From CBDEGU01 sp965238045 (GTDB taxonomy: Bacteria > Acidobacteriota > Terriglobia > Bryobacterales > UBA6623): a stretch of DNA of 64,000 nucleotides. How positions within the stretch are numbered: the stretch's first letter is position 1; each line of letters opens with the position of its first letter. A model generated the notes under the pieces. The model did no database searches, was not told where the DNA came from, and saw only the letters and a program-made list of their open reading frames with translations. Positions 1 to 7,773 of the stretch are shown piece after piece. Made by a program: the position numbers and the translations under genes. The stretch lies in contig CBDEGU010000009.1 of assembly GCA_965238045.1 (NCBI GenBank), forward strand, positions 298,398 to 362,397, in the 5' to 3' direction.

Positions 1-417
1 ACCTGGCGGGTAGCGGTTCCGGCCTATCGGGAAGGCTTTCCGCCCGACTCGATTTCGACCGATCTCCACATTGGCAGTATGAACAGCGGAATGAAGACGA
101 TGGACAACGTGATGTCGAAAATTCTCAACCTCGGCTCATCGCTCGCCGAGGTCATCAAGATGTCCACCTGGAACCCGGCGCGACAGATCAAGCGCGCCGA
201 TCTCGGTCATCTCAGCGAAGGCGCGGTCGCCGACCTGGCGGTGCTTCGTCTCGACAAGGGCGATTTCGGCTTTCTTGACGTGAAGAATATGACCTACAAG
301 GGTGATCAGTTGCTGAAGACCGAGTTGACCATCCGCGAAGGCAAGGTCATGTGGGATCTGAACGGCCGGGCCGGAGAGGACTGGGAAACGTTCTACGCCC
401 GGGAAGAGAATCAGTAG
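1..417 (+). CDS. Amidohydrolase (dihydroorotase-like), C-terminal part
   Basis: The reading frame is open from the first base, so this is the last ~138 residues of a gene that begins outside the window. Visible are the segment SISTDLHIGSMN, a helix-rich stretch with STWNPARQI, and the closing pattern LSEGAVADLAVLRL followed by a short beta end (TIREGKVMWDL). That end is characteristic of amidohydrolases, where the last strands rebuild the small beta domain. The family hydrolyses cyclic amides, N-acyl groups or related C-N bonds at a metal centre. The D/H in STDLH is probably part of that centre. Substrate cannot be told. An ATG at 79 is internal, not the start. Confidence 0.7.
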   Translation, partial: TWRVAVPAYREGFPPDSISTDLHIGSMNSGMKTMDNVMSKILNLGSSLAEVIKMSTWNPARQIKRADLGHLSEGAVADLAVLRLDKGDFGFLDVKNMTYKGDQLLKTELTIREGKVMWDLNGRAGEDWETFYAREENQ

Positions 418-468
418 CGCCGAGCCCTGATTGCCGGCCCATCGCGTCCTGACCCCAGCGCGGGGTCT

Positions 469-975
469 TCATTCCGCCGCGGGCGGTGAGCGCAGCGACT
501 CGATGGCGTCTTCGATGTCCGCCACGCTGAGGTCATTGTCAAATACGTCGGTTTCGATGCGATGCCTTAGGGCGCCTTCGGCGTCATACACCAGCACGGC
601 GGGCACGTTTTTGATGCCTAGTATCGCGAGGGAGCCGGAAATCTCCGACACAAAGACGTAGTGTGGAAACGACGCCTCATGTGTCGCTAGCATCTCGCTC
701 GCCTGGACGATCGCGCCGGGGTCGTCGTAATCATCGAGCGTCACGGTGAGAAAGCGGATTTCGTCGTCCCGCAAGCGGCGCTCCAGAGCGGCGAAAGCGG
801 GCAGAAGGTCCTCGCAACTTCGGCACCAGGTCGCCCATACCAGCACGACAGCGAGCGAGTCTCGATGGCCGGCGATGACCCGATCCCAGTCTCCAGCGGC
901 GATCGTTTCGATCTTAGGAGAACGGGAACACGCGGCTAGCAATAACAGCGCGAGGACCAGGCCGCGGAAACGCAA
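469..975 (-). CDS. Thioredoxin-like lipoprotein (TlpA type)
   Basis: 168 residues. The N-terminus is a lipoprotein signal: hydrophobic LVLALLLLAAC with the lipobox cysteine at about residue 16. The rest is a thioredoxin fold with the redox pair in WCRSC near residue 50 and a cis-proline-like VPAV near 124. Such proteins act outside the cytoplasmic membrane as thiol reductants or oxidants. The WATWC context and the longer insert after it resemble TlpA/ResA rather than cytosolic thioredoxin. There is no cytochrome c maturation gene beside it, so its partner is unknown. It is transcribed toward the amidohydrolase end. Start chosen because the signal peptide begins exactly there. Confidence 0.75.
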   Translation of the reverse strand: MRFRGLVLALLLLAACSRSPKIETIAAGDWDRVIAGHRDSLAVVLVWATWCRSCEDLLPAFAALERRLRDDEIRFLTVTLDDYDDPGAIVQASEMLATHEASFPHYVFVSEISGSLAILGIKNVPAVLVYDAEGALRHRIETDVFDNDLSVADIEDAIESLRSPPAAE

Positions 976-979
976 GGCC

Positions 980-1253
980 TAGCAGCCCGTGGTAGAAGTC
1001 GGACTGGCGCGTCGCGAGCGCCGCGGGCGGAAAGCGAGGCCTGACGAGGGCGGGGATGCAGACCGCGGCCCAGTCGAATCGCAACGAAGCTGCGTGCGCC
1101 GCGCCGCCGCAACCCTTTGGGCGCCAAGGCTTTGCGGCCTCAGGCGTTGTCGTTCGTCGTCGATGATGTCCCGCATCATCCTCCTCTTCTCTCCTAGCCT
1201 GCGACCCCGAATCCTTGCCGCGCGCTCAGCCGGACTTCTACCACGGGCTGCTA
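980..1253. repeat. 274-bp element with 21-bp perfect terminal inverted repeats
   Basis: Positions 980-1000 and 1233-1253 are exact reverse complements (21 bp, core GCCCGTGGTAGAAGTC). The interior is GC-rich with no convincing ORF. It fills the gap between the thioredoxin-like gene and the next gene on the same strand. Single copies of the same end motif occur near 1637, 23265 and 32191, so it is part of a dispersed family. It may be a non-autonomous mobile element; no matching transposase is visible. Confidence 0.6.
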
Positions 1254-1256
1254 CTT

Positions 1257-1619
1257 CTAGAGCTTAATCTTGAAGTTGAAGATCACCATGTCGCGACCGT
1301 CGAGCGAACTCACCGTGCGGGTTCGGCTGCTGTCTTCCAGGTAGCGGGCCTTCATCTCGTAGTCGGCGGCCATGTCGAGCCCGTGAAAATAGTAGGCCCC
1401 CTGGGCGTTGGTGATGAACGACTTGACTTGCAGCGTTCGTGTATTCTTGAGCTGCACGACCGCCCCGGCGAGAGGCTCTTCCGCCTGGTCGGTCACCAGG
1501 CCCTTGACCGAACGCGTCGGCGGCCCTTTCTTTTTCTTCTTGGCGTAGCTCGCCGCGGAGAACGTTCCCAGCAGCACGGCCAGCATCAGGCCGACGACCC
1601 AAACACGATGTGTTCTCAT
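1257..1619 (-). CDS. Small secreted protein with carboxypeptidase regulatory-like domain
   Basis: 120 residues: a signal peptide (residues 1-26, VVGLMLAVLLGTFSAASYA) followed by a lysine run (KKKKKG) and one beta-sandwich domain of the CarboxypepD_reg type. The pattern VKGLVTDQAEEPLAGAVVQL, then a turn NAQGAYYFHGL and a C-terminal strand, is the usual signature. In acidobacteria such domains are common on secreted and TonB-linked proteins; alone, the domain is a small periplasmic or surface protein of unknown job. A second protein of the same fold follows at 1701-2072 on the same strand, so the two are likely related in function. Confidence 0.65.
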   Translation of the reverse strand: MRTHRVWVVGLMLAVLLGTFSAASYAKKKKKGPPTRSVKGLVTDQAEEPLAGAVVQLKNTRTLQVKSFITNAQGAYYFHGLDMAADYEMKARYLEDSSRTRTVSSLDGRDMVIFNFKIKL

Positions 1620-1636
1620 TCGATCTCCTTCGGTGA

Positions 1637-1654
1637 CTCTAGCACGGGCTACTA
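1637..1654 (-). repeat. Solo copy of the CCCGTG(C/G)TAGA repeat motif
   Basis: On the minus strand this reads TAGTAGCCCGTGCTAGAG, matching the ends of the 274-bp element at 980-1253. It lies just upstream of the gene that starts at 1619. No partner inverted copy is visible nearby. Confidence 0.35.
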
Positions 1655-1700
1655 GGATTCGGACGGGGAAGCAGGCTGCCAGGTTTCCGCGTCCGGCAGT

Positions 1701-2072
1701 CTAGGGCCTGGAAGGACGAAGCCGAAACGTCACTCTGGCCTTTTCGTGCTCGTAGACTTCGATCGTCTTCTGGGCCCGATCAAAGCCCTTCGCACTGGCC
1801 GTCACCCGGTAGTTCGCGCCTCCGGCCGGCACGCGAATGGCGAATTCTCCCCGGCGGCCGGTCCTGGCCTCGCCCTTAATTTTCGGTTTCTCGATTCCCG
1901 CCACGACGACCTTCGCTCCGGGCAGCAACCGCCCATTGGCCTGAAAGACCGTGCCCGAGATGATGCCCAGAGCCCTGCTGGCCTGCTTTTTCCGGGCCGG
2001 TGACGCCGCCGCCGCAATGAGCAGCACCGCCAGAGGAAGCAGTATCCGGTAACACGCTGCTGTGCGCCTCAT
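1701..2072 (-). CDS. Small secreted carboxypeptidase regulatory-like protein
   Basis: 123 residues from the ATG at 2072. The frame is open further upstream, but that ATG is directly followed by a signal peptide (LLPLAVLLIAAAASPA), which fixes the start. The mature part is one beta-sandwich: ISGTVFQANGRLLPGAKVVV, then RRGEFAIRVPAG and a closing strand ending in RVTFRL. This matches the CarboxypepD_reg fold, like the 1257-1619 product, with which it shares little direct identity but the same layout. Probably periplasmic or surface-exposed. No catalytic residues are expected or seen. Confidence 0.65.
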   Translation of the reverse strand: MRRTAACYRILLPLAVLLIAAAASPARKKQASRALGIISGTVFQANGRLLPGAKVVVAGIEKPKIKGEARTGRRGEFAIRVPAGGANYRVTASAKGFDRAQKTIEVYEHEKARVTFRLRPSRP

Positions 2073-2369
2073 AGTGAAATGGCAGCCCCTCGAAGCACAA
2101 GTATACCGTGGAGCCGATTTGCCGTACAATAGCTTCACCTGTGGTTTTTCTGCTGACAGATTGCCGCGGGAAGGGCCGACGAGGAAGCGATCTCGCGAGC
2201 GACTCAAGGATCGATTCCAGCGACGAGTGGGCCCCCGCCGGTTCCACCTACAGAGAAATGAATCTTTCCAGCGTAACAATCCGTTCGGTTCGCAAAACCT
2301 GAACAACGCTTGACAATTCCCGCACGGTTCTTTCGAAAGTCGAAATCGAAGAAGAAAGAGGTCGAAGTC

Positions 2370-3011
2370 GTGAAAGAGATCCTGGAGGGCGTCGCTCGGT
2401 TTCAGTCAGAGATCTTCCCGAAACAACAAGCGTTTTTCCAACAACTTGCAGATGGACAGGAGCCGAAAGCGTTGTTCCTGACCTGCGCCGATTCTCGAAT
2501 TGATCCGAACCTGATCACGCAGACCGAACCCGGTGAACTCTTCGTCTGCCGCAATGCCGGTAATATCGTTCCTCCTCACAGCGGCGTGACCGGAGGCGTA
2601 ACGGCCTCGGTCGAGTATGCCGTCGCCGTGTTGAACGTGCCACACGTCATCGTGTGTGGCCACACTCACTGCGGAGCCATGCATGGCGTAATGTACCCGA
2701 AGTCGACCAAGAATTTGCCCCACGTCACGGCCTGGCTCAACCACTCGCGGGCCGCGCTGCAAGTCGTGAATGCGACCCGGCCGAATCTTTCGGGCGAAGA
2801 GCGGCTACGGGCACTGATTGAGCAGAACACGTTGGCGCAGATTCAACACCTGAAAACTCACCCGCATGTCGCGGCGCAGCTTGCCGTCGGAAATATTCAG
2901 CTTCATGCATGGGTTTACGAGATCGAATCCGGCAAGATCTTGACCTACGACGAGGGCCTCGGCCGGTTCGTTCCACTGGGTGAGAACGGGGCCCACGGTA
3001 CAACGGTTTAG
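2370..3011 (+). CDS. Beta-class carbonic anhydrase
   Basis: 213 residues from a GTG at 2370, preceded by AGAGG at a good distance. The frame also allows a TTG at 2310, but the family normally begins at the helix KEILEGVARFQ, so 2370 is preferred. The enzyme interconverts CO2 and bicarbonate in the cytoplasm. Zinc ligands are visible: C39 in CADSR, then H98 and C101 in GHTHCG. The Asp41-Arg43 dyad of the beta class is present. Length fits the family. It is divergent from the small secreted protein on its left and convergent with the SDR gene on its right. Confidence 0.9.
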   Translation: MKEILEGVARFQSEIFPKQQAFFQQLADGQEPKALFLTCADSRIDPNLITQTEPGELFVCRNAGNIVPPHSGVTGGVTASVEYAVAVLNVPHVIVCGHTHCGAMHGVMYPKSTKNLPHVTAWLNHSRAALQVVNATRPNLSGEERLRALIEQNTLAQIQHLKTHPHVAAQLAVGNIQLHAWVYEIESGKILTYDEGLGRFVPLGENGAHGTTV

Positions 3012-3136
3012 CGCTATCGGCCCAATCAGCTTCGGCGTCTGGCAGGCTCGTCCAGTTCGCGGGTGGGAATCAGCGTACCAGCCGGGGTGAGTCGCCATCC
3101 GGGAAAATATATCTTCAGGAAACTGCGGAACGTCAT

Positions 3137-3907
3137 CTAAAACGTCTTGCAGAGGGTTCCTCCGTCGACCACCAGCGTTTCGCCGGTGATGTAGCTGCCG
3201 GCTTCGCTCGCCAGCAGCAGAGCGGGACCGGCGAGTTCGGCGGGATCGCCCCAGCGGCCCAGGGCGGTTCGCGACGCGAAGTGATCCTTCTCTTCTTGCG
3301 AAAGCAATTTGCCGGGCAGATCGGTGAGGAATGGTCCCGGCGCCAGGCAGTTGACGGTAATGCCGCAGGAGCCCAGCTCGATGGCCATGGAGCGGGCCAT
3401 GGAGACGAGCGCTCCCTTGGTGCCGGAGTATGCGTGACGGTGCTCTTTCGAGCCTAGCGCCATGATCGAGCTGATGTGAATGATCCGCCCCCAGCGGCGC
3501 AGCTTCATTTGGGGGACCAGGGCGCGGCTGAGCGCCATCGCCGAACTAAAGTTGAGTTCGAGAATGCGATCCCAGTCCTGGTCTTCGATCTGGTCGATCG
3601 GCTGGGGAATATTGCTTCCGGCGTTGTTGACGAGAATGTCGATCTTGCCCATTTCGGCGAGCGCGCTGCGCGCCAGCCGTCCAGACTCCTCGCGACGGGA
3701 CAGATCCGCGACCGAGAACCCGCCGCGGACCGAAGTCTGGCCGGTAATCTCTTGAAGCGCCGAGCGCAGTTCCTCTTCGTTTCGGCTGCTGATGAAGATG
3801 TCGGCGCCGGCCTCGGCGAAACCGCGAGCCATGGCCTTGCCCAGACCCTTGCTTCCGCCGGTGACGAGAGCGACTTTTCCCGAAAGATCGAATGGTTGTT
3901 TTGACAT
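3137..3907 (-). CDS. SDR-family oxidoreductase (3-oxoacyl-ACP/gluconate dehydrogenase-like)
   Basis: 256 residues, standard length for a classical short-chain dehydrogenase. The NAD(P)-binding motif TGGSKGLG is at 16-23, NNAGS at 94-98, catalytic Ser146/147, and Tyr160 with Lys164 in YSGTK. The C-terminal VDGG motif is present. SR follows the second strand, which suggests NADP(H). Closest overall style is gluconate 5-dehydrogenase or FabG-like sugar/polyol dehydrogenases; substrate cannot be fixed from sequence. It stands alone, convergent with the carbonic anhydrase gene. Confidence 0.85.
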   Translation of the reverse strand: MSKQPFDLSGKVALVTGGSKGLGKAMARGFAEAGADIFISSRNEEELRSALQEITGQTSVRGGFSVADLSRREESGRLARSALAEMGKIDILVNNAGSNIPQPIDQIEDQDWDRILELNFSSAMALSRALVPQMKLRRWGRIIHISSIMALGSKEHRHAYSGTKGALVSMARSMAIELGSCGITVNCLAPGPFLTDLPGKLLSQEEKDHFASRTALGRWGDPAELAGPALLLASEAGSYITGETLVVDGGTLCKTF

Positions 3908-4232
3908 AGAAAGGCTAAATCACCAAGGGACCGCCGAACTAGAGTAGTCGATAGACGAGCAAGGCCGCAACAGCCGGGCGAATATTTTTCTCAAGCTAGG
4001 ATGAAAATATCGTTTCTCTTGGGGGTGATGCGAAATGCGGTTGGGAGAAATGTGACCGCGGCAGGGGAAGAATCGTGACAACCGCTTGATCCGCGCGGGG
4101 ACGAACCTGCTGAGACGAACGCGTCACCGAGGCTCGCCGCGGCGAAGGAAGCATGGCCTGGGTCACCGCGGAAGAGCACGTGACAGAACTGGCGGGCCGC
4201 GAAGCGCGGACTCGCGGGACGGGAGCGGGCGG
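3908..4232. other. Intergenic, no gene seen
   Basis: 325 bp between the starts of the SDR gene and the end of the erpA-like gene. Several short frames occur but none has a start with a ribosome binding site or a recognisable protein. An AT-rich patch near 3990-4020 could hold the SDR promoter (minus strand). No hairpin followed by a T run was seen. Confidence 0.4.
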
Positions 4233-4559
4233 TTAGGCGTTGAAGGAACTGCCGCAGCCGCAGGTTGAAGTGACATTCGGGTTGTCGAACTTGAAGCCCG
4301 CGCCCTCCAGCGTCTCGACGTAATCGACGGTGCAATTGTCCAGATAGAGCATGCTGGGCTGATCGACAAGGACCTTCAGATCATCGCCGTAGGTATAGAT
4401 CTTATCCAGAGGCAACTGATTGTTCTCGAACGCGATCGAGTACTGAAAGCCCGAGCAGCCGCCACCGACCACGGAAATCCGCAAGGCTTTGGGCTGGGGG
4501 TCCTGTTGCGCTATGAGTTCTCGAATCTTGCTCGCCGCGACGTCGGTCAACTGAATCAT
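4233..4559 (-). CDS. erpA: Iron-sulfur cluster insertion protein, ErpA/IscA type
   Basis: 108 residues, typical of A-type Fe-S carriers. The three ligand cysteines are C35 (GGGCSGF), C100 and C102 (STCGCGSSF). It accepts [2Fe-2S]/[4Fe-4S] clusters from the scaffold and passes them to apo-enzymes. The ATG at 4559 has AAGGAG eight bases upstream; the longer open frame further upstream has no such support. No isc/suf genes are adjacent, so it is a stand-alone carrier, more like ErpA than an operon IscA. The symbol is therefore a best guess within the family. Confidence 0.85.
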   Translation of the reverse strand: MIQLTDVAASKIRELIAQQDPQPKALRISVVGGGCSGFQYSIAFENNQLPLDKIYTYGDDLKVLVDQPSMLYLDNCTVDYVETLEGAGFKFDNPNVTSTCGCGSSFNA

Positions 4560-4620
4560 GAAATTCGCTCCTTGATCGCCTGCTGACGCCGGACGCCAGC
4601 GAAGCACGATCGTCACCCTA

Positions 4621-4650
4621 ATTATAGGCCATCCGCCCAGCCGGAGTGAA
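4621..4650 (-). promoter_or_regulatory. Candidate sigma-70 promoter for the erpA-like gene
   Basis: On the minus strand a perfect TATAAT (plus positions 4621-4626) lies 18 bases after TTCACT (4645-4650), which matches four of six bases of the -35 consensus. The ATG at 4559 is about 60 bases downstream. Perfect -10 hexamers are rare in this GC-rich sequence. Confidence 0.5.
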
Positions 4651-4864
4651 AAGTTGTTGCCGCGGGCGCGGACGCGCGGGATTTTTCCAAGGTTCACCGC
4701 GCGGGGAGATCGATGTTTTCGCGGTCGCGGCGAATGCGCTGTTTTCCCAAGTCGCAGGTTTGAAGCAACGGCGGAAGCCGGGGAACGGGAGCGCGGCAAA
4801 GGTGCTCCTTCCACCGGCTCTGTGTGCGATCCTGTAAGACGCTGCCCGATTATGCAGTGTTACT

Positions 4865-5356
4865 GTGCCGAACCGCGAAACGATCATTTACCCCGGATCG
4901 TTTGATCCACCGACCAACGGTCATCTCGATCTCATCAGGCGGGCCTCGAAATTGTTCGACCTTCTTATCGTGGCCGTGCTGGGACAGGACGGGAAACAGC
5001 CGCTGTTTTCGGTCGAAGAGCGACTGGGGATGCTCCGGGAGTCGACGAGTTCTTTGGAAAACGTCACCGTAGAGAGTTTCGACGGCCTGCTGGTGGACTA
5101 CGCGCGGCGGAACCAGGCACGGCTGATCCTGCGCGGTATTCGGGCTGTTTCCGATTACGAATACGAACTGCAGATGGCGCTCATGAACCGGAAACTGCTG
5201 CCGGAACTCGAAACGATCTTCATGCTGCCGGCCGAAGCATACAGCTACCTAAGCTCGCGGCTTGTGAAGGAAGTATGGGGGCTGGGAGGAGACATTCACG
5301 ATCTCGTGCCGGAAGTGGTGGAGGCCCGGCTGAGAGCCAAGAGAGACCCCGGCTGA
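4865..5356 (+). CDS. coaD: Phosphopantetheine adenylyltransferase
   Basis: 163 residues starting at a GTG. It transfers AMP from ATP to 4'-phosphopantetheine to give dephospho-CoA, the fourth step of CoA synthesis. The nucleotidyltransferase motif GSFDPPTNGH is at residues 11-20, with the H/xGH pair for ATP binding. RGIRAVSDYEYE and the late YSYLSSRLVKEV (the ISSTxVKE motif of the family) are both present. Length is normal. It starts divergently from the erpA-like gene and is followed 30 bp later by the aminotransferase gene, so the two may be co-transcribed. Confidence 0.92.
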   Translation: MPNRETIIYPGSFDPPTNGHLDLIRRASKLFDLLIVAVLGQDGKQPLFSVEERLGMLRESTSSLENVTVESFDGLLVDYARRNQARLILRGIRAVSDYEYELQMALMNRKLLPELETIFMLPAEAYSYLSSRLVKEVWGLGGDIHDLVPEVVEARLRAKRDPG

Positions 5357-5386
5357 GACCCAACAGGAACAAGGACTAGATCATTC

Positions 5387-6562
5387 ATGGAATTAACGAA
5401 GAGGATTTGCCGCATTAGTGAATCGGCCACGATGGCCGTGGCCGCCGAAGCCGGCCGTCTCAAAGCCGCCGGCGTGGATATTGTCGCGTTCGGGGCCGGG
5501 GAACCGGACTTCCCTACGCCGGACAACATCAAACAAGCCGCTGTTCAGGCCCTCAAGGACAATTTTACGAAGTACACTCCGGCGGGCGGCATTCCGGAAC
5601 TCAAAAAGGCGATTTGTGACTGGCACGAGGATAATTTCGGCACCGACTATGAGCCAGCCGAATGCATCTCCTGTGTCGGGGCCAAGCACGTCATCTTCAA
5701 CACTGTGGCGGCGCTGGTCAGCGCAGGGGACGAGGTCGTGCTGCCGGTACCCTACTGGGTCACCTTTTACGACGTGGTCAACTATCACGGCGGCAAATGC
5801 GTGCTGGTCGAAACCAGTGAGGAGGAAGGGTTTCGGCTAAAGGCCGCCGACATCGAACGAGCCCTCACTCCGAAAACCAAACTTGTGATCGTCAACTCGC
5901 CAAGCAATCCCAGTGGCGCGGTTGTCTCTCGCCAGGAGTTTGAAAAAATTCTTGCTCTAACCTCGAGCCGCGGCGTGATGCTGATGGCCGATGAGTGCTA
6001 CAGCCACTTCGTTTACGAAACCGAGCCCTTTTCGATCGCGGCGGTCAAGGGGTCGAAGCCGCATTTGATCGTCGCCGGGTCGTTGTCGAAGACCTTCGCG
6101 ATGACCGGCTGGCGGCTGGGCTACGCTCTGGCGCCCAAGGAGCTGATTTCGGCCATCAACCGGCTCCAGAGTCATGCGACCTCGAACCCGACTTCGATCG
6201 TCCAGAAGGCCGCGATCGAGGCGCTGACAGGGCCGCAAGACTCGATTGGACTGATGCTGGCCGAGTATCGCAAACGGCGCGAGTACGTCGTCAAGACGCT
6301 GAACGCCATGCCGGGCGTCCGCTGCGCCGAGCCTGGAGGCGCGTTCTACGCCTATCCGAATATCGGCCATTTTCTGGGCCGCGACGGGATGAACAGTGGT
6401 CTTGATTTCACGGCCGCGCTCTTGAAACAAGCGCACGTGGCCGTGGTGCCGGGCGAGGCCTTTGGCACCAAGGAGCATGTTCGTATCTCCTACGCCACGT
6501 CGATGCATGAGATCGAGCGCGGACTCGGCCGCATCGCCAAGTTCTTGGCCGGCATGGCTTGA
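5387..6562 (+). CDS. aspC: Aspartate aminotransferase (class I PLP enzyme)
   Basis: 391 residues, a fold-type I aminotransferase of the AspAT Ib group. PLP-binding residues are visible: Asn174 (SPSNPSG), Asp202 and Tyr205 (ADECY), Lys235 in SLSKTFAMTG as the Schiff-base lysine, and a C-terminal Arg in EHVRISYA for the alpha-carboxylate. It exchanges amino groups between aspartate and 2-oxoglutarate. The stop overlaps the TTG start of the manA-like gene, suggesting translational coupling. Symbol choice between aspB and aspC is conventional. Confidence 0.88.
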   Translation: MELTKRICRISESATMAVAAEAGRLKAAGVDIVAFGAGEPDFPTPDNIKQAAVQALKDNFTKYTPAGGIPELKKAICDWHEDNFGTDYEPAECISCVGAKHVIFNTVAALVSAGDEVVLPVPYWVTFYDVVNYHGGKCVLVETSEEEGFRLKAADIERALTPKTKLVIVNSPSNPSGAVVSRQEFEKILALTSSRGVMLMADECYSHFVYETEPFSIAAVKGSKPHLIVAGSLSKTFAMTGWRLGYALAPKELISAINRLQSHATSNPTSIVQKAAIEALTGPQDSIGLMLAEYRKRREYVVKTLNAMPGVRCAEPGGAFYAYPNIGHFLGRDGMNSGLDFTAALLKQAHVAVVPGEAFGTKEHVRISYATSMHEIERGLGRIAKFLAGMA

Positions 6563-7611
6563 CACGGCTCTATCCATTGAAGCTGGGACCTTCGTTCCGG
6601 GAGAAAATCTGGGGCTCGCACGATCTTTCGCCCGTCTTCGAACCTTCGCCGAAACGCATCGGAGAGGCTTGGTACACGTTCGAGGAAAATACCGTCATCA
6701 ACGGCTCGCCGCCGGAGCGCACACTCGGGCAGTGGATGACCGAACTGGGCCCCCGGCTGATGGGCGCATTCGGCGGCGACGGAGAGAAACGCCGGCCGGA
6801 GCCCTACTTTCCGATCCTTACCAAGCTGTTGTTTACATCCCAGAAGCTCTCGGTGCAGGTCCATCCCGGCGATGCCTATGCCTCGGCTCACGAGCAAGGT
6901 CAAGACAAGCCAGGTTACGGTAAGACGGAGATGTGGTATGTCGTCGACGCCCGGCCGGGAGCGGCGGTCGCGCTCGGTTTGACCGAAGAACTATCCTCGG
7001 GTGACCTGCGCGAAGCCGCGCGAAGCGGGGAGATCGAGCGGCTTCTTAACTGGGTCGAGGCCAGGAAAAGGCAGACATTCTTCGTGCCCGCCGGAACCAT
7101 CCATGCGATTGGCGAAGGGCTGGTAATTCATGAGATCCAGCAGAATTCCGACATAACCTACCGGCTGCACGACTTTGGGCGCACCGGCGGCGACGGCAAG
7201 CCGCGCACGCTGCACATTGACGACGCGGTGCGAGTCGCGCGTCAGTACGAATACCCGGGCGCCGCGGAGCCGCTTCGATTGCATGGTTCGGCTGCCGGAC
7301 GGGAATTGCTGATGGCATGTCCGTATTTCGCGGCCGAGCGCCTTGTCTGGAGCGAGGGATTCGGATACGAGCCCGATGCGGGCCGGGCCGATATCTTAAC
7401 CTTCCTGCGAGGCCGGGGCCGAATCGGGGCGGACAGCTACCGGCCCGGCGACTGTTACGTGATCCCCGCCACCGCTGAAACGTTCGAAATCAACCCCGAT
7501 GTCCCCAGCGAGGCGATACGAAGTTACCTTCCCGATCTCGAAAAGCTGCGCTCGGAGCTGCGCGCCGCGGGCGCCGGCGAAGAACGCATCGGCGGCTTGC
7601 TTCATTGTTAG
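6559..7611 (+). CDS. manA: Mannose-6-phosphate isomerase, type I
   Basis: 350 residues. It interconverts mannose-6-phosphate and fructose-6-phosphate using zinc. Zinc-site residues can be seen in SVQVHPGD (Gln and His), GKTEMWYV (Glu) and IHEIQQNSD/YRLHDFGR (His). The N-terminal PSFREKIWG matches the short bacterial/Firmicutes-like class. The start is a TTG at 6559 that overlaps the TGA of the aminotransferase gene by three bases, so no separate ribosome site is needed. The link between an aminotransferase and a sugar isomerase is probably only operonic convenience. Confidence 0.85.
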   Translation: MTRLYPLKLGPSFREKIWGSHDLSPVFEPSPKRIGEAWYTFEENTVINGSPPERTLGQWMTELGPRLMGAFGGDGEKRRPEPYFPILTKLLFTSQKLSVQVHPGDAYASAHEQGQDKPGYGKTEMWYVVDARPGAAVALGLTEELSSGDLREAARSGEIERLLNWVEARKRQTFFVPAGTIHAIGEGLVIHEIQQNSDITYRLHDFGRTGGDGKPRTLHIDDAVRVARQYEYPGAAEPLRLHGSAAGRELLMACPYFAAERLVWSEGFGYEPDAGRADILTFLRGRGRIGADSYRPGDCYVIPATAETFEINPDVPSEAIRSYLPDLEKLRSELRAAGAGEERIGGLLHC

Positions 7612-7773
7612 CTCGCCGGCTGCTAGCGGCCGAGTCGCCTGATCGGGCCGCATCGGGGCTGGCGCGATCCCCCCGGCTAAGAGCACAGTTCGCAAGGGTT
7701 TCTGCCGATAGCTGGGTGCGGGCGGGTGAAACATCCGTGTCCGCCGAGAACAGGATTCGGTTAGGAAACTTGA

